From Pantoea phytobeneficialis (GTDB lineage: Bacteria; Pseudomonadota; Gammaproteobacteria; Enterobacterales; Enterobacteriaceae), in NCBI RefSeq assembly GCF_009728735.1, contig NZ_CP024636.1, forward strand, positions 3,785,319-3,849,318: DNA of 64,000 nucleotides, given 5' to 3'. This document shows, piece by piece, positions 47,454 through 56,704 of this stretch. The notes under the pieces were generated by a model. The model worked only from the letters and a program-made list of their open reading frames with translations, was not told the DNA's origin and did not search any database. How positions within the stretch are numbered: position 1 is the stretch's first letter; every line of letters begins with the position of its first letter. Both the position numbers and the translations under genes were made by a program.

Positions 47454-47821
47454 TGAAAATTCTGACCCGCATCCCAAGGCGTCTTCTGCCCTGGTTGTTG
47501 GGCGCTGCGCTGGCTCTCGTTGCCATCAGTTTCGCCCCTGCGCTGCTGAGCCATGAAACTGTGGTGCAGATTCGCGTTGCCAACAGCGGCACCCCGCTGC
47601 CGGATGGCTTCTATCTGTATCAGCAACTCTCCGCCCAGGGCGTGCGCATTAAAAGCATCACGCCTTCTGGTGATGCATTGGTGATTCATTTCGAAAACGA
47701 AGAGCAAAGCCTGGCCGCACAGAAGGTACTGCGTCGCCTGCTGCCACAAGGTTTTGTTGTGGCCGCCGGTCATCAGGCATCGCAGCAAAATCAGGACCCC
47801 AGTCGTCTGACTTACAGCTAA
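47453..47821 (+). CDS. mzrA: EnvZ/OmpR modulator MzrA
   Basis: 122 residues from the ATG that overlaps the yqjA stop. A short cytoplasmic N-terminus (basic, RIPRR), one membrane helix ([17 protein letters not shown]) and a periplasmic domain, the layout of E. coli MzrA. In E. coli it binds EnvZ and links CpxA and EnvZ signalling. Position directly after yqjA is conserved. Sequence identity to E. coli is moderate by recall. Confidence 0.85.
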   Translation: MKILTRIPRRLLPWLLGAALALVAISFAPALLSHETVVQIRVANSGTPLPDGFYLYQQLSAQGVRIKSITPSGDALVIHFENEEQSLAAQKVLRRLLPQGFVVAAGHQASQQNQDPSRLTYS

Positions 47822-47993
47822 ATTGCGTCGTCCGGATACTCGTCCGGGCGACCACAACCCTCGCTATCCCCGCGTCTTCTTTGAATTTTTTCATCCGCTG
47901 TCTATGCTTAAAGGTAGCGCGAGCACAAGACAAGCTGGGAAGCCTCTCCTGCCCGGTTTGCGGCAGGTCATTCACAAAGGAAGGTTTTACCTG

Positions 47994-48368
47994 ATGAAAC
48001 GTCAATTACTCCTGGGTGCTGTTCTCCTCTCCCTCTCCGGCTCACTTCTGGCAGCAGAGTCACTATGTCAGCAGAAGGAGCAGGACATTCAGCGCGAAAT
48101 TGGTATGGCAAAGCAGCATGATAACCAGCGCCGGGTAAACGGGCTGGAGCGTGCGCTAACCGAAGTGCGCGCCAGTTGTACCGATGAAAAACTGAAAGCT
48201 GCACATCATGAGCGTATTGAGGCGCAAAAGCATGATGTCGCCGAACGTGAGCGTGAGTTGAAAGAAGAGCGCCAGGAAGGTAATGACAAAGAGAAGATCG
48301 CTAAACGCGAGCGCAAGCTGGAAGAAGCGCAGCACGAGTTAAAGCAACTCGAAGCTGAACGCTATTAA
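47994..48368 (+). CDS. yqjC: DUF1090 family periplasmic protein YqjC
   Basis: 124 residues from the ATG at 47994 with GGAAGG upstream. The frame is open from 47823 but the earlier part lacks a signal. Residues 1-20 are a signal peptide (KRQLLLGAVLLSLSGSLLAA). The mature part is highly charged and probably a long coiled coil (EAQKHDVAERERELKEER) with two cysteines. Function unknown; induced by acid/envelope stress in relatives. Followed by an inverted-repeat element. Confidence 0.88.
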   Translation: MKRQLLLGAVLLSLSGSLLAAESLCQQKEQDIQREIGMAKQHDNQRRVNGLERALTEVRASCTDEKLKAAHHERIEAQKHDVAERERELKEERQEGNDKEKIAKRERKLEEAQHELKQLEAERY

Positions 48369-48384
48369 TCGGACTTACTGTTAC

Positions 48385-48508
48385 ATGCCCTAAATAATTC
48401 AGGTTACAGGAAGGCGGCAAGCTCATAGACTTCAGGAGCTTACTCCAGTAAGTGACTGAGGTATATGAACGCAGCCAACGTACCTGTAGCCTGAAGTATG
48501 ACGGGCAT
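48385..48508. repeat. 124-bp imperfect palindromic intergenic element between yqjC and yqjD
   Basis: The ends are inverted: ATGCCC...TTCAGGTTACAGG on the left and CCTGTAGCCTGAAG...GGGCAT on the right, with an internal CTTACTCCAGTAAG hairpin. Similar elements with a CTTCAAGTTGCAGG end occur in many enterobacterial genomes as small non-autonomous repeats. Whether it moves or acts as a transcript-folding element is not shown. Confidence 0.7.
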
Positions 48509-48522
48509 AAAAGGAGATTTTC

Positions 48523-48828
48523 ATGGCTAAAGAACCAACATCAGAACATTTGCGTGCCGAACTGAAAAACCTGGCCGACACCCTGGAAGAAGTGCTGAGC
48601 AGCACCGGCGAGAAGTCAAAGACTGAGCTGGATAAATTGCGTCAGAAAGCCCGCGAAGCGCTCGACACTTCGCGTGAACGCCTGGGCGAGTCTGGCGAAC
48701 GCCTGGCGCAATCCACCCGCGAAGCCGCACATAAAGCAGATGATTACGTGCGTGAAAATCCCTGGCACGGCGTCGGTATTGGTGCTGCGGTGGGTGTGGT
48801 CATCGGCATTCTGCTTTCACGGCGTTAA
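48523..48828 (+). CDS. yqjD: ElaB/YqjD family ribosome-associated membrane protein
   Basis: 101 residues: an amphipathic, charged helical region (about 1-75) and a single C-terminal membrane anchor (GVGIGAAVGVVIGILLSRR). E. coli YqjD binds 70S and 100S ribosomes and tethers them to the inner membrane in stationary phase. AAGGAG lies ahead of the ATG. The stop overlaps the yqjE start (TAATG). Confidence 0.94.
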   Translation: MAKEPTSEHLRAELKNLADTLEEVLSSTGEKSKTELDKLRQKAREALDTSRERLGESGERLAQSTREAAHKADDYVRENPWHGVGIGAAVGVVIGILLSRR

Positions 48829-49229
48829 TGATGAGTGACAGTCAGCAAAGCCACGGCCCGGGCAAAGGGGTCATCAACATTGGTCAACGTATCGTTACCA
48901 CGTTGGTCAGTATCGTTGAGACACGCGTCCGCCTGGCAGTGGTGGAACTGGAAGAGGAAAAAGCCAACCTGATTCAGATGCTGATGATGGTGGGCCTTAC
49001 CATGCTGTTTACCGCTTTCGGGTTAATGAGCCTGATGGTGCTGATCATCTGGGCGGTGGATGCGCAATATCGGCTGATGGCGATTGCGATTACCACTGCC
49101 GTCCTGTTCCTGCTGGCGCTGATTTTTGGTGTCTGGACACTGCGTAAATCCCGCCAGTCCACACTGCTGCGCCATACGCGCAAAGAGCTGGATACCGATC
49201 GCAAACTGCTGGAGGAGCATCGCTCATGA
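48828..49229 (+). CDS. yqjE: Phage-holin-family inner membrane protein YqjE
   Basis: 133 residues with two membrane helices (about 48-70 and 80-102) and a charged C-terminal tail (RKELDTDRKLLEEHRS). Function unknown. Co-translated between yqjD and yqjK, with 1-base and 4-base overlaps. The start is the first of two ATGs. Confidence 0.92.
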   Translation: MMSDSQQSHGPGKGVINIGQRIVTTLVSIVETRVRLAVVELEEEKANLIQMLMMVGLTMLFTAFGLMSLMVLIIWAVDAQYRLMAIAITTAVLFLLALIFGVWTLRKSRQSTLLRHTRKELDTDRKLLEEHRS

Positions 49230-49510
49230 GCCGCCGCGAGCGCGAAGCACGCATCCACGCATTGCTGAATCAGGTACAACAGCAACGGCTGGATCTGAGC
49301 GCAGCCAGGCGTGACTGGCTGGAGAGCACCGCGCAGTATGATCGGGGCTGGCTCACCTTCCTCAGTTTGCGCCGCTATCTGGCGATTGGTAGCAGCGCGC
49401 TGGCAATCTGGTCAATTCGCAGCCCTAATCGGCTACTACGCTGGGCGAAACGCGGCTTTGGGCTATGGAGCACCTGGCGGATGATCAAATCAGCGCTGCC
49501 ACCACGTTAG
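49226..49510 (+). CDS. yqjK: YqjK family protein
   Basis: 94 residues, basic, with an N-terminal helical stretch (SRREREARIHALLNQVQQQ) and a moderately hydrophobic centre (LAIGSSALAIW). E. coli YqjK lies in the same yqjDEK operon. Function unknown. Its ATG overlaps the yqjE stop (ATGA). A terminator follows. Confidence 0.88.
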   Translation: MSRREREARIHALLNQVQQQRLDLSAARRDWLESTAQYDRGWLTFLSLRRYLAIGSSALAIWSIRSPNRLLRWAKRGFGLWSTWRMIKSALPPR

Positions 49511-49526
49511 GCTAACTCCTTCTGAC

Positions 49527-49552
49527 AACGGACCTTTTTCAGGTCCGTTTTT
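49527..49552 (+). terminator. Intrinsic terminator after yqjK
   Basis: AACGGACCT-TTTTC-AGGTCCGTT followed by TTT, 17 bases after the yqjK stop. Confidence 0.8.
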
Positions 49553-49717
49553 CCTTTAATCAGAATTCCTGAACAACATCGACAGATTATCTCGCTTACA
49601 ACCTTTCCAACCCGCGATTATCATCTCTAGCCATCAGCCCAATGAATCACAAGGCGTGATTCGGCGGGATACATTGCCGCAGGCCAGCAACCTGCAATAA
49701 AAACCTTGTTGGAGTAG

Positions 49718-50131
49718 ATGATGAAAAAATTCGAAGATTCTGGCCTGTTACTGGCACGCGTTCTGATGACCATTCTGTTTATCACCGCTGGCTGGGGCAA
49801 ACTGACCGGTTATGCAGGCACCGCACAGTACATGCAGTCAATGGGCGTCCCTGGCTTCCTGTTGCCGCTGGTAATTCTGCTGGAACTGGGTGGCGGTCTG
49901 GCGATTCTGTTCGGCTTCCTGACCCGCTTCACGGCGCTGTTTACTGCCGGCTTCACCATTCTGACGGCGTTCCTGTTCCACAGTAACTTCGCTGAAGGTG
50001 TTAACCAGCTGATGTTTATGAAAAACCTGTCAATCGCTGGTGGTTTCCTGGTGCTGGGTCTGGTTGGTCCAGGTGCATACAGCATCGACCGTCTGATTCG
50101 TCAGCGTTTCCAGACTGCAACCGCACGCTAA
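49718..50131 (+). CDS. yqjF: DoxX family membrane protein YqjF
   Basis: 137 residues (136 from the second ATG at 49721), four membrane helices. DoxX motifs: LMTILFITAGWGKLTGY and VILLELGGGLAILFGFLTR. Proteins of this family are linked to quinone or thiol redox stress; the exact role of YqjF is unknown. TTGGAG lies ahead of the ATG. It neighbours yqjG as in E. coli. Confidence 0.93.
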   Translation: MMKKFEDSGLLLARVLMTILFITAGWGKLTGYAGTAQYMQSMGVPGFLLPLVILLELGGGLAILFGFLTRFTALFTAGFTILTAFLFHSNFAEGVNQLMFMKNLSIAGGFLVLGLVGPGAYSIDRLIRQRFQTATAR

Positions 50132-50152
50132 GTACACAAGCAGCGTATACTG

Positions 50153-50187
50153 AAAAGGGGCGAGGATATTCCTCGCCCCATTTTTTT
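50153..50187 (+). terminator. Intrinsic terminator after yqjF
   Basis: GGGGCGAGG-ATATT-CCTCGCCCC followed by T7, in the gap between yqjF and yqjG. Confidence 0.85.
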
Positions 50188-50198
50188 GTGGAGGGCTT

Positions 50199-51173
50199 AT
50201 GGGACAACTGATTGACGGTGTCTGGCATGACACCTGGTACGATACGAAGTCAACCGGTGGCCGCTTCAAACGTACAGAAGCGGTGTGGCGTAACTGGGTT
50301 ACCGCTGATGGCAGCGCGGGTCCCACCGGGAAAGCCGGTTTTGCCGCCGAACGCGACCGCTATCATTTATACGTTTCACTCGCCTGCCCGTGGGCGCATC
50401 GTACTCTGCTGATGCGCAAGCTGAAGGGACTGGAAGAGATGATTTCCGTGTCGGTGGTACATCCGCTGATGCTGGAAAATGGCTGGACCTTCGACGACGA
50501 TTTCCCCGACGCTACCGGCGATTCGCTATATCAGAACGAATACCTGTATCAACTCTATCTGCATGCCGATCCTCACTACAGTGGGCGCGTTACCGTGCCA
50601 GTGCTGTGGGACAAACATCAGCACACCATTGTCAGCAATGAATCGGCCGACATCATTCGGATGTTGAATAGCGCGTTTGATGCGCAGGGCGCACGCGCTG
50701 GCGATTACTACCCCGAGGCGTTGCGGCCACAAATTGATGAGCTGAATAGCTGGATTTACGAAACGGTAAACAATGGCGTGTATAAATCGGGCTTCGCCAC
50801 TTCGCAGGCTGCTTATGATGAATCGGTAACGGCGCTGTTCCATTCACTGGCGCGCCTGGAGCAGATCCTGGGTCAGCATCGCTATCTGACCGGCGATCAA
50901 TTGACCGAAGCCGATCTGCGTCTGTGGACCACCCTGGTACGTTTTGATCCGGTATATGTCACGCATTTCAAGTGCGATCGCCACCGGATCAGCGATTATC
51001 GCAACCTCAGCGGCTTTCTGCGTGATATTTACCAAATGCCAGGGATTGCCGAAACCGTCAATCTGCCGCATATCCGTCATCACTATTATTGCAGCCATAA
51101 GACCATCAACCCGAGTGGGGTGATCTCGCTTGGACCGGCATTTAACTGGGATGAGCCGCACGGACGGGGATAA
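50199..51173 (+). CDS. yqjG: Glutathionyl-hydroquinone reductase YqjG
   Basis: 324 residues of the Xi-class glutathione transferase family. The catalytic Cys is in LACPWAHRTLL (about residue 63). The substrate-binding C-terminal helical half contains WIYETVNNGVYKSGFA. It reduces glutathionyl-hydroquinones to hydroquinones in the cytoplasm. AGGGC/GGAGGG ahead of the ATG. A REP-like element begins right after the stop. Confidence 0.95.
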   Translation: MGQLIDGVWHDTWYDTKSTGGRFKRTEAVWRNWVTADGSAGPTGKAGFAAERDRYHLYVSLACPWAHRTLLMRKLKGLEEMISVSVVHPLMLENGWTFDDDFPDATGDSLYQNEYLYQLYLHADPHYSGRVTVPVLWDKHQHTIVSNESADIIRMLNSAFDAQGARAGDYYPEALRPQIDELNSWIYETVNNGVYKSGFATSQAAYDESVTALFHSLARLEQILGQHRYLTGDQLTEADLRLWTTLVRFDPVYVTHFKCDRHRISDYRNLSGFLRDIYQMPGIAETVNLPHIRHHYYCSHKTINPSGVISLGPAFNWDEPHGRG

Positions 51174-51176
51174 ATT

Positions 51177-51251
51177 CGTAGCGGCGCGATTTATCGCGCG
51201 GATTTTTCTGGCACCGAGCACGGAATAGCGCGATAAATCGCGCCGCTACGG
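51177..51251. repeat. REP/BIME-like palindromic element, copy 4 (two inverted units)
   Basis: CGTAGCGGCGCGATTTATCGCGC and its exact inverted copy GCGCGATAAATCGCGCCGCTACG, about 30 bases apart, just after yqjG. Best-preserved copy in the window. Confidence 0.85.
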
Positions 51252-51265
51252 TTCAGTGCATGCTG

Positions 51266-51745
51266 AAAACAAAAACCCCGCCGAAGCGGAGTTTTTGCAT
51301 TAAAAAGCCGAAACTGACCGATAAGCCGCGTTCTTTTCATAGAAAGAGGAGTGGACAGTCATTCATTCCGGGCAAAAACAAAAACCCCGCCGAAGCGGGG
51401 TTTTTGCATTAAAAAGCCGAAACTGACCGATAAGCCACGTTCTTTTCATAGAAAGAGGAGTGGACAGTTATTCATTCCGGGCAAAAACAAAAACCCCGCC
51501 GAAGCGGGGTTTTTGCATTAAAAAGCCGAAACTGACCGATAAGCCGCGTTCTTTTCATAGAAAGAGGAGTGGACAGTCATTCATTCCGGGCAAAAACAAA
51601 AACCCCGCCGAAGCGGGGTTTTTGCATTAAAAAGCCGAAACTGACCGATAAGCCGCGTTCTTTTCATAGAAAGAGGAGTGGACAGTTATTCATTCCGGGC
51701 AAAAACAAAAACCCCGCCGAAGCGGGGTTTTTGCATTAAAAAGTC
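51266..51745. repeat. 109-bp tandem repeats distal to rnpB, each carrying a terminator and a decayed rnpB 3' end
   Basis: Terminator cores begin at 51271, 51380, 51489, 51598 and 51707, a constant period of 109. Each unit holds AAAAACCCCGCCGAAGCGGG plus T-run (the first with one mismatch), and a segment GAAACTGACCGATAAGCC that copies the 3' end of RNase P RNA. The rest of each unit differs from rnpB but is the same among units. E. coli has 113-bp repeats in the same place downstream of rnpB. Confidence 0.9.
51707..51732 (-). terminator. rnpB intrinsic terminator (first of five tandem copies)
   Basis: A 10-bp stem AAAAACCCCG ... CGGGGTTTTT about 14 bases beyond the 3' end of the RNase P RNA on the minus strand. 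Four further copies lie downstream at 109-base intervals. Confidence 0.85.
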
Positions 51746-52120
<375 letters not shown>

Positions 52121-52128
52121 GGCGCGGG

Positions 52129-52157
52129 ATAATAGGCGATCCGCCGTCGTTTGTCAC
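52129..52157 (-). promoter_or_regulatory. rnpB promoter, -35 box overlapping the rsmI stop codon
   Basis: On the minus strand GTGACA (52157-52152), a 17-base spacer and TATTAT (52134-52129) precede the RNA 5' end at 52120, with a GC-rich discriminator (CCCGCGCC) typical of stable-RNA promoters. The rsmI stop TGA (52156-52154) lies inside the -35 box. Confidence 0.75.
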
Positions 52158-53017
52158 GCCTCTTGCTGATCGAGTGCGTAGCGATACAGTGCGTTCTTCT
52201 TCACACCGTGAATTTCCGCCGTCAGCGCAGCCGCCTTCTTCAAGGACAGCTCCTGTTGTAGCAGCGCCAGGGTGCGCAGCGCATCTGCCGGTAAGGCTTC
52301 TTCATCGGCCTTATGGCCTTCCACCACCAGCACCATCTCCCCTTTGCGGCGATTTTCATCTTCCAGCACCCAGGCCAATAGCTCGGCCACTGGCGCACCG
52401 TGCAATGACTCCCAGGTCTTCGTAATTTCCCGCGCCAACACCACATAACGTTCAGCCCCCAGCTCACTGACCATATCCTGTAAGCTATCGATTAAACGGT
52501 GGGTCGATTCGTAGAAGATCAGGGTGCGCGGCTCCTGCGCCAGAGCACGTAAAGCATCGCAGCGCGCCTTGGTTTTCGCCGGCAGAAACCCTTCGTAACA
52601 GAAACGATCGGACGGTAATCCCGCTGCGCTTAATGCTGTAATCGCCGCGCAGGCACCCGGTAAGGGCACCACGCGGATACCCGCTTCACGGCAACGACGC
52701 ACCAGATGATAACCGGGATCGTTGATTAACGGCGTTCCGGCATCAGAAACCAGCGCAATGCTTTGGCCTTCCTGCAATTTGGCCAGCAGCACTTCGGCTT
52801 TCTGCTGCTCATTGTGGTCGTGAAGTGCGAACAGTCGCGCATTGATGGCGAAATGTTGTAGCAACAGCCCGGTATGACGTGTATCTTCCGCAGCGACCAG
52901 ATCGACGCTCGCAAGCACCGTTAACGCACGCTGCGTAATATCACCCAGGTTACCGATCGGGGTAGGAACGATATAGAGCGTGCTGGCAGAAATGTCTGCC
53001 CGATCGAGTTGTTTCAT
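52154..53017 (-). CDS. rsmI: 16S rRNA (cytidine-1402-2'-O)-methyltransferase RsmI
   Basis: 287 residues of the tetrapyrrole methylase fold. Motifs: [19 protein letters not shown] at the N-terminus, [18 protein letters not shown] and [17 protein letters not shown]. With RsmH it doubly methylates C1402 of 16S rRNA. Divergent from lpoA with a 62-base gap, the standard enterobacterial arrangement. The C-terminal DUF extension ([21 protein letters not shown]) is present. Confidence 0.96.
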   Translation of the reverse strand: MKQLDRADISASTLYIVPTPIGNLGDITQRALTVLASVDLVAAEDTRHTGLLLQHFAINARLFALHDHNEQQKAEVLLAKLQEGQSIALVSDAGTPLINDPGYHLVRRCREAGIRVVPLPGACAAITALSAAGLPSDRFCYEGFLPAKTKARCDALRALAQEPRTLIFYESTHRLIDSLQDMVSELGAERYVVLAREITKTWESLHGAPVAELLAWVLEDENRRKGEMVLVVEGHKADEEALPADALRTLALLQQELSLKKAAALTAEIHGVKKNALYRYALDQQEA

Positions 53018-53079
53018 TGTTTCATCCGAATTGCCGATTTAATATTGAGCATCTAGAAAAAAACATCACTGGATACAGT

Positions 53080-55131
53080 ATGCTTCCTTCAAAAGTCTTA
53101 CGTCGTAAAGCAGGACGCTTTGTACCTGTTCTTCTCGCTGGGCTAATTTTAGCCGCCTGTAGCGGTCAGGGACCACAGCAAACGTCTTCCGTCAATGTTC
53201 AGGGTCCGATCACGGCCCAGTCTGACTATTACCTGCAACAGGTGCAGCAAAGCAGCGATGATAGCAAGACCGACTGGCAATTACTTGCCATCCGTGCCTT
53301 GTTGAAGGAAGGAAAGTATCCACAGGCCAGCGATCAGATCAAACAATTGCCGCAGCAGCTCTCTGATGTGCAGCAGCAGGAATTACAGTTGCTGCGGGCG
53401 CAGATGCAGATTGGTCAGCAGGATTTCAACGGTGCACAGCAACTGTTGAGCCAGGTGAAAACCGACGGTCTGTCGCAGGATCAACAGGCGCGCTTCTACG
53501 GCCTGCAAATCGCTGCCGCTCAGAATCGTCCCTCGCTGGCATTGCTGCGCGCCTATATCGCTCAGGAACCGCTGCTGAAAGCGGACGATCACCAGAGCAA
53601 TATTGACGCCACCTGGCAGGCGCTGACGCAGATGACCAAAGATCAGCTCAACAGCCTGGTGATCAATGCCGACGAGAATACCTTGCAGGGCTGGCTGGAT
53701 CTGCTCAACACCTGGCATACCAACAGCCAGGACCCGGAAATGCTGAAAGCCGCCATCAAGGATTGGCAAACACGCTATCCGCTCAATCCGGGTGCCAAAA
53801 CCCTGCCGACCGCCCTGAGTCAGGTGCAGAACTTCAGCAAAGCTTCGACCAGCACCATCGCGTTGCTGCTGCCGCTGAATGGTCAGGCGCAGATCTTCGC
53901 CAACGCCATTCAGAAAGGCTTTAACGATGCGAAAAACGGTGTGCTAACCGCCCCGGCCGCAGCCCCACAACCACAGCCGACAGCGACACCGGCGAGCGCG
54001 GATGCCAGCGCCCAGCCGCAGCCAGCCGCTGCAACGCCAGATGCGACCGCCAATACCGTAGTCAGCCCGGCCGCTGCTGCCATCACCCCGGATCAAAGCA
54101 CCCAGCCGCAACCTGCTGCTGCACCTGCCCCGGCAGCCAGCGCAGGTGATAGCAATGCCCAGGTCAAGGTGTATGACACCAGCAGTCAGCCGATTCAGCA
54201 GGTGATGCAGCAGGCGCAGCAGGATGGCGCAACCATCGTCGTCGGCCCGCTGTTGAAAAGTGATGTAGAGACTGTCGCTAACAGCAACTCGCCGCTTAAC
54301 GTACTGGCCCTGAACGAGCCGGAACAGATCCAGAACCATCCGAATATTTGTTACTTTGCGCTTTCTCCTGAAGACGAAGCGCGCGATGCCGCCCACCATA
54401 TGTGGGATCAAGGCAAACGCCAGCCGCTGCTGCTGTTGCCGCGTAACAGTTATGGCGATCGTGTTGGTAAGGCCTTTGCGCAAGAGTGGCAGACGCTGGG
54501 TGGTTCGACCGTGTTGCAACAACGTTTTGGTTCCGTCAGCGAGCTGAAACAGGGTATCAACAGCGGTGCCGGTATCAACCTGAGTGGCACACCGCTGGTG
54601 GTGGAACCCGCACAGTCGCAGGGCGTATCGATTGCCGGATTGAACATCCCGGCGCCGCAGACCAGCACCCCGGTAGCCGATACCAGCGGTGGCAGCCTTG
54701 ATGCGGTGTATATCGTCGCCAACCAGGATGAGCTACAGCTGATCAAGCCGATGATTGCGATGCGTACCAGCAGCCGCAACAATATCGCGTTGTACGCCAG
54801 CTCACGCAGCTTCCAGGCCGGTGCGGGTCCGGACTTCCGTCTGGAGATGGATGGCTTACAATTCAGTGACATTCCGCTGCTTTCGGGTAGCAACCCGGCG
54901 CTGATGCAGCAAGCGGCGAAGTCGTTTAACAATGATTATTCGCTGGTACGCCTGTACGCAATGGGCATTGATGCCTGGACGTTGGCGAACCACTTTAACC
55001 AGATGCGTCAGGTTCCGGGCTTTGCCATTGATGGCAACACCGGCAAGCTGAGCGCCACCCCGGATTGCGTGATCAACAGGAAGTTGGCATGGAACCAGTA
55101 TCGTCAGGGACAAATCGTTCCGGTACAGTAA
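53080..55131 (+). CDS. lpoA: Outer-membrane lipoprotein LpoA, activator of PBP1a
   Basis: 683 residues from the ATG at 53080; the frame is open back to 53017 but that region is the promoter gap to rsmI. A lipoprotein signal ends in lipobox LAAC (Cys about residue 27). The N-terminal domain (about 30-250) is TPR-like. The C-terminal domain resembles a periplasmic-binding fold and stimulates the transpeptidase of PBP1a from the outer membrane. A Pro/Ala/Gln-rich low-complexity insertion spans about residues 290-355. yraN starts inside its 3' end. Confidence 0.93.
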   Translation: MLPSKVLRRKAGRFVPVLLAGLILAACSGQGPQQTSSVNVQGPITAQSDYYLQQVQQSSDDSKTDWQLLAIRALLKEGKYPQASDQIKQLPQQLSDVQQQELQLLRAQMQIGQQDFNGAQQLLSQVKTDGLSQDQQARFYGLQIAAAQNRPSLALLRAYIAQEPLLKADDHQSNIDATWQALTQMTKDQLNSLVINADENTLQGWLDLLNTWHTNSQDPEMLKAAIKDWQTRYPLNPGAKTLPTALSQVQNFSKASTSTIALLLPLNGQAQIFANAIQKGFNDAKNGVLTAPAAAPQPQPTATPASADASAQPQPAAATPDATANTVVSPAAAAITPDQSTQPQPAAAPAPAASAGDSNAQVKVYDTSSQPIQQVMQQAQQDGATIVVGPLLKSDVETVANSNSPLNVLALNEPEQIQNHPNICYFALSPEDEARDAAHHMWDQGKRQPLLLLPRNSYGDRVGKAFAQEWQTLGGSTVLQQRFGSVSELKQGINSGAGINLSGTPLVVEPAQSQGVSIAGLNIPAPQTSTPVADTSGGSLDAVYIVANQDELQLIKPMIAMRTSSRNNIALYASSRSFQAGAGPDFRLEMDGLQFSDIPLLSGSNPALMQQAAKSFNNDYSLVRLYAMGIDAWTLANHFNQMRQVPGFAIDGNTGKLSATPDCVINRKLAWNQYRQGQIVPVQ

Positions 55132-55484
55132 ATCGCCAGCGCATTGGCGCTGAGCAAGAGCAGCAGGCGCGCCGCTATCTGGAGCGCGCCGGGCTGCAAT
55201 GGATTGCCAGCAATGTTCGCTGTCGCAGCGGTGAGATTGACCTCATCATGCAGGATGGCGACTGCTGGGTCTTTGTCGAAGTGCGCTATCGACGCGATGC
55301 GCGTTTTGGCGGTGCAGCCGCCAGCGTAACGCGTCAGAAACAACAAAAGCTACTCCGTACCGCAGCGCTATGGCTGCTGGGACGTAACGGCAGTTTTGAC
55401 ACGGTAAATTGCCGCTTTGACATCATAGCCATTACCGGGCGCGAGCTGGAGTGGCTGCCCGATGCCTTTCATGCCGATGTGTAG
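55089..55484 (+). CDS. yraN: UPF0102 family protein YraN
   Basis: 131 residues from the ATG at 55089 (GGAAG 6 bases upstream), the E. coli length; the ORF opens at 55065 but that start has no ribosome site. The start lies 43 bases inside lpoA. A restriction-endonuclease-like core is visible: [19 protein letters not shown] carries the D-ExK-type residues and is followed by the [16 protein letters not shown] motif. Role unknown, possibly Holliday-junction or DNA processing. diaA follows. Confidence 0.92.
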   Translation: MEPVSSGTNRSGTVNRQRIGAEQEQQARRYLERAGLQWIASNVRCRSGEIDLIMQDGDCWVFVEVRYRRDARFGGAAASVTRQKQQKLLRTAALWLLGRNGSFDTVNCRFDIIAITGRELEWLPDAFHADV

Positions 55485-55498
55485 AACCAGGTGGTCTT

Positions 55499-56086
55499 GT
55501 GCAGGACAGAATTAAAGCGTGTTTTACCGAAAGTATTCAGACTCAAATCGCTGCCGCCGAGGCGCTGCCGGATGCCATTTCCCGTGCGGCCATGACGTTG
55601 GTGCAGTCGCTGCTGAGCGGTAACAAAATCCTTAGCTGTGGTAATGGCGCGTCAGCGGCCAACGCTCAGCATTTTGCCGCCAGTATGATCAACCGGTTTG
55701 AGACCGAACGCCCCAGCCTGCCCGCGCTGGCGCTCAGTGCCGACAACGTAATGCTGACGGCCATTGGTAACGATCGGTTGCACGATGAAATTTATGCCAA
55801 GCAGGTGCGAGCGCTTGGCCAGGCCGGTGATGTTCTGCTGGCCATTTCCACCCGTGGCAACACCCGTGACATTATTAAAGCGGTTGAAGCTGCGGTTACA
55901 CGCGATATGACCATCGTGGCGCTGACCGGCTACGACGGCGGTGAGCTGGCCGGCCTGCTCGGCCCACACGATGTGGAAATTCGCATTCCGTCACATCGCA
56001 GTGCGCGTATTCAGGAGATGCATATGCTGACGCTGAACTGCCTGTGCGATTTGATCGATAACACCTTGTTCCCCCACCAGGAATGA
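55499..56086 (+). CDS. diaA: DnaA initiator-associating protein DiaA
   Basis: 195 residues from a GTG at 55499, with AGGTGG five bases upstream; this start matches E. coli DiaA ([24 protein letters not shown]), whereas an ATG at 55451 would sit inside yraN. SIS-domain protein: [18 protein letters not shown] and [12 protein letters not shown] mark the sugar-isomerase fold. The homotetramer binds several DnaA molecules and promotes timely replication initiation at oriC. Highly conserved; dolP follows by 14 bases. Confidence 0.95.
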   Translation: MQDRIKACFTESIQTQIAAAEALPDAISRAAMTLVQSLLSGNKILSCGNGASAANAQHFAASMINRFETERPSLPALALSADNVMLTAIGNDRLHDEIYAKQVRALGQAGDVLLAISTRGNTRDIIKAVEAAVTRDMTIVALTGYDGGELAGLLGPHDVEIRIPSHRSARIQEMHMLTLNCLCDLIDNTLFPHQE

Positions 56087-56100
56087 CTGAAGGAGCTAAG

Positions 56101-56673
56101 ATGAAAGCATTGAACGCTGTCGCCATTCTTTTCACCGCCATGATGTTGCAGGGCTGCGTTGCTGTCGTCGCTGGCGGTGCCGCAGTAGCCACCAAAACCG
56201 CCACCGATCCCCGCACCGTGGGCACCCAGGTGGATGACGGTACGCTGGAGTTACGCGTCAGCAACGCGCTGGCAAAAGATGAACAGATCAAAAACCAGGC
56301 GCGCGTCGTAGTGACCGCCTATCAGGGCAAAGTGCTACTGACCGGTCAGTCACCGTCGGCGGATCTCGCCAGCCGCGCGAAACAGATCGCGATGGGTGTC
56401 GATGGCGCGACTGAGGTGTACAACGAAATCCGTACCGGCCAGAAAGTCAGCCTCGGTACATCCTCTAATGACACCTGGATCACCACCAAAATCCGCTCAC
56501 AACTGCTGGGCAGCGATCAGGTGAAATCGTCGAACGTGAAAGTGACCACCGAAAACGGCGAAGTGTTCCTGCTGGGTCTGGTGACACAACAGGAAGCGGC
56601 AGCGGCGGCGGATATCGCCAGCCGGGTAAGCGGTGTGAAGCACGTCACCACCGCCTTTACCATTCTGAAATAA
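56101..56673 (+). CDS. dolP: Outer-membrane lipoprotein DolP (BON domains)
   Basis: 190 residues from the ATG at 56101 (GGAG upstream). Lipobox LQGC at about residue 19. Two BON domains follow (about 45-115 and 125-190), with VDDGTLELRVSNALAKDE and SNDTWITTKIRSQLL as their first helices. DolP (YraP) maintains outer-membrane integrity, binds anionic phospholipids at division sites and interacts with BamA. Regulated by sigma-E in E. coli; no sigma-E promoter was assigned here. A terminator follows. Confidence 0.95.
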   Translation: MKALNAVAILFTAMMLQGCVAVVAGGAAVATKTATDPRTVGTQVDDGTLELRVSNALAKDEQIKNQARVVVTAYQGKVLLTGQSPSADLASRAKQIAMGVDGATEVYNEIRTGQKVSLGTSSNDTWITTKIRSQLLGSDQVKSSNVKVTTENGEVFLLGLVTQQEAAAAADIASRVSGVKHVTTAFTILK

Positions 56674-56680
56674 ACCTTCA

Positions 56681-56704
56681 GGGCGGCATCAGCCGCCCTT
56701 TTTT
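56681..56704. terminator. Intrinsic terminator between dolP and yhaK
   Basis: GGGCGGC-ATCA-GCCGCCC followed by T6; overlaps the last two bases of yhaK, whose transcript runs the other way. Confidence 0.85.

Noticed and set aside
51266..51745. Regular repeats that might be read as a CRISPR array
   Set aside because: The full 109-base period is repeated with no unique spacers, and the repeat contains a terminator plus a piece of rnpB; no cas gene nearby.
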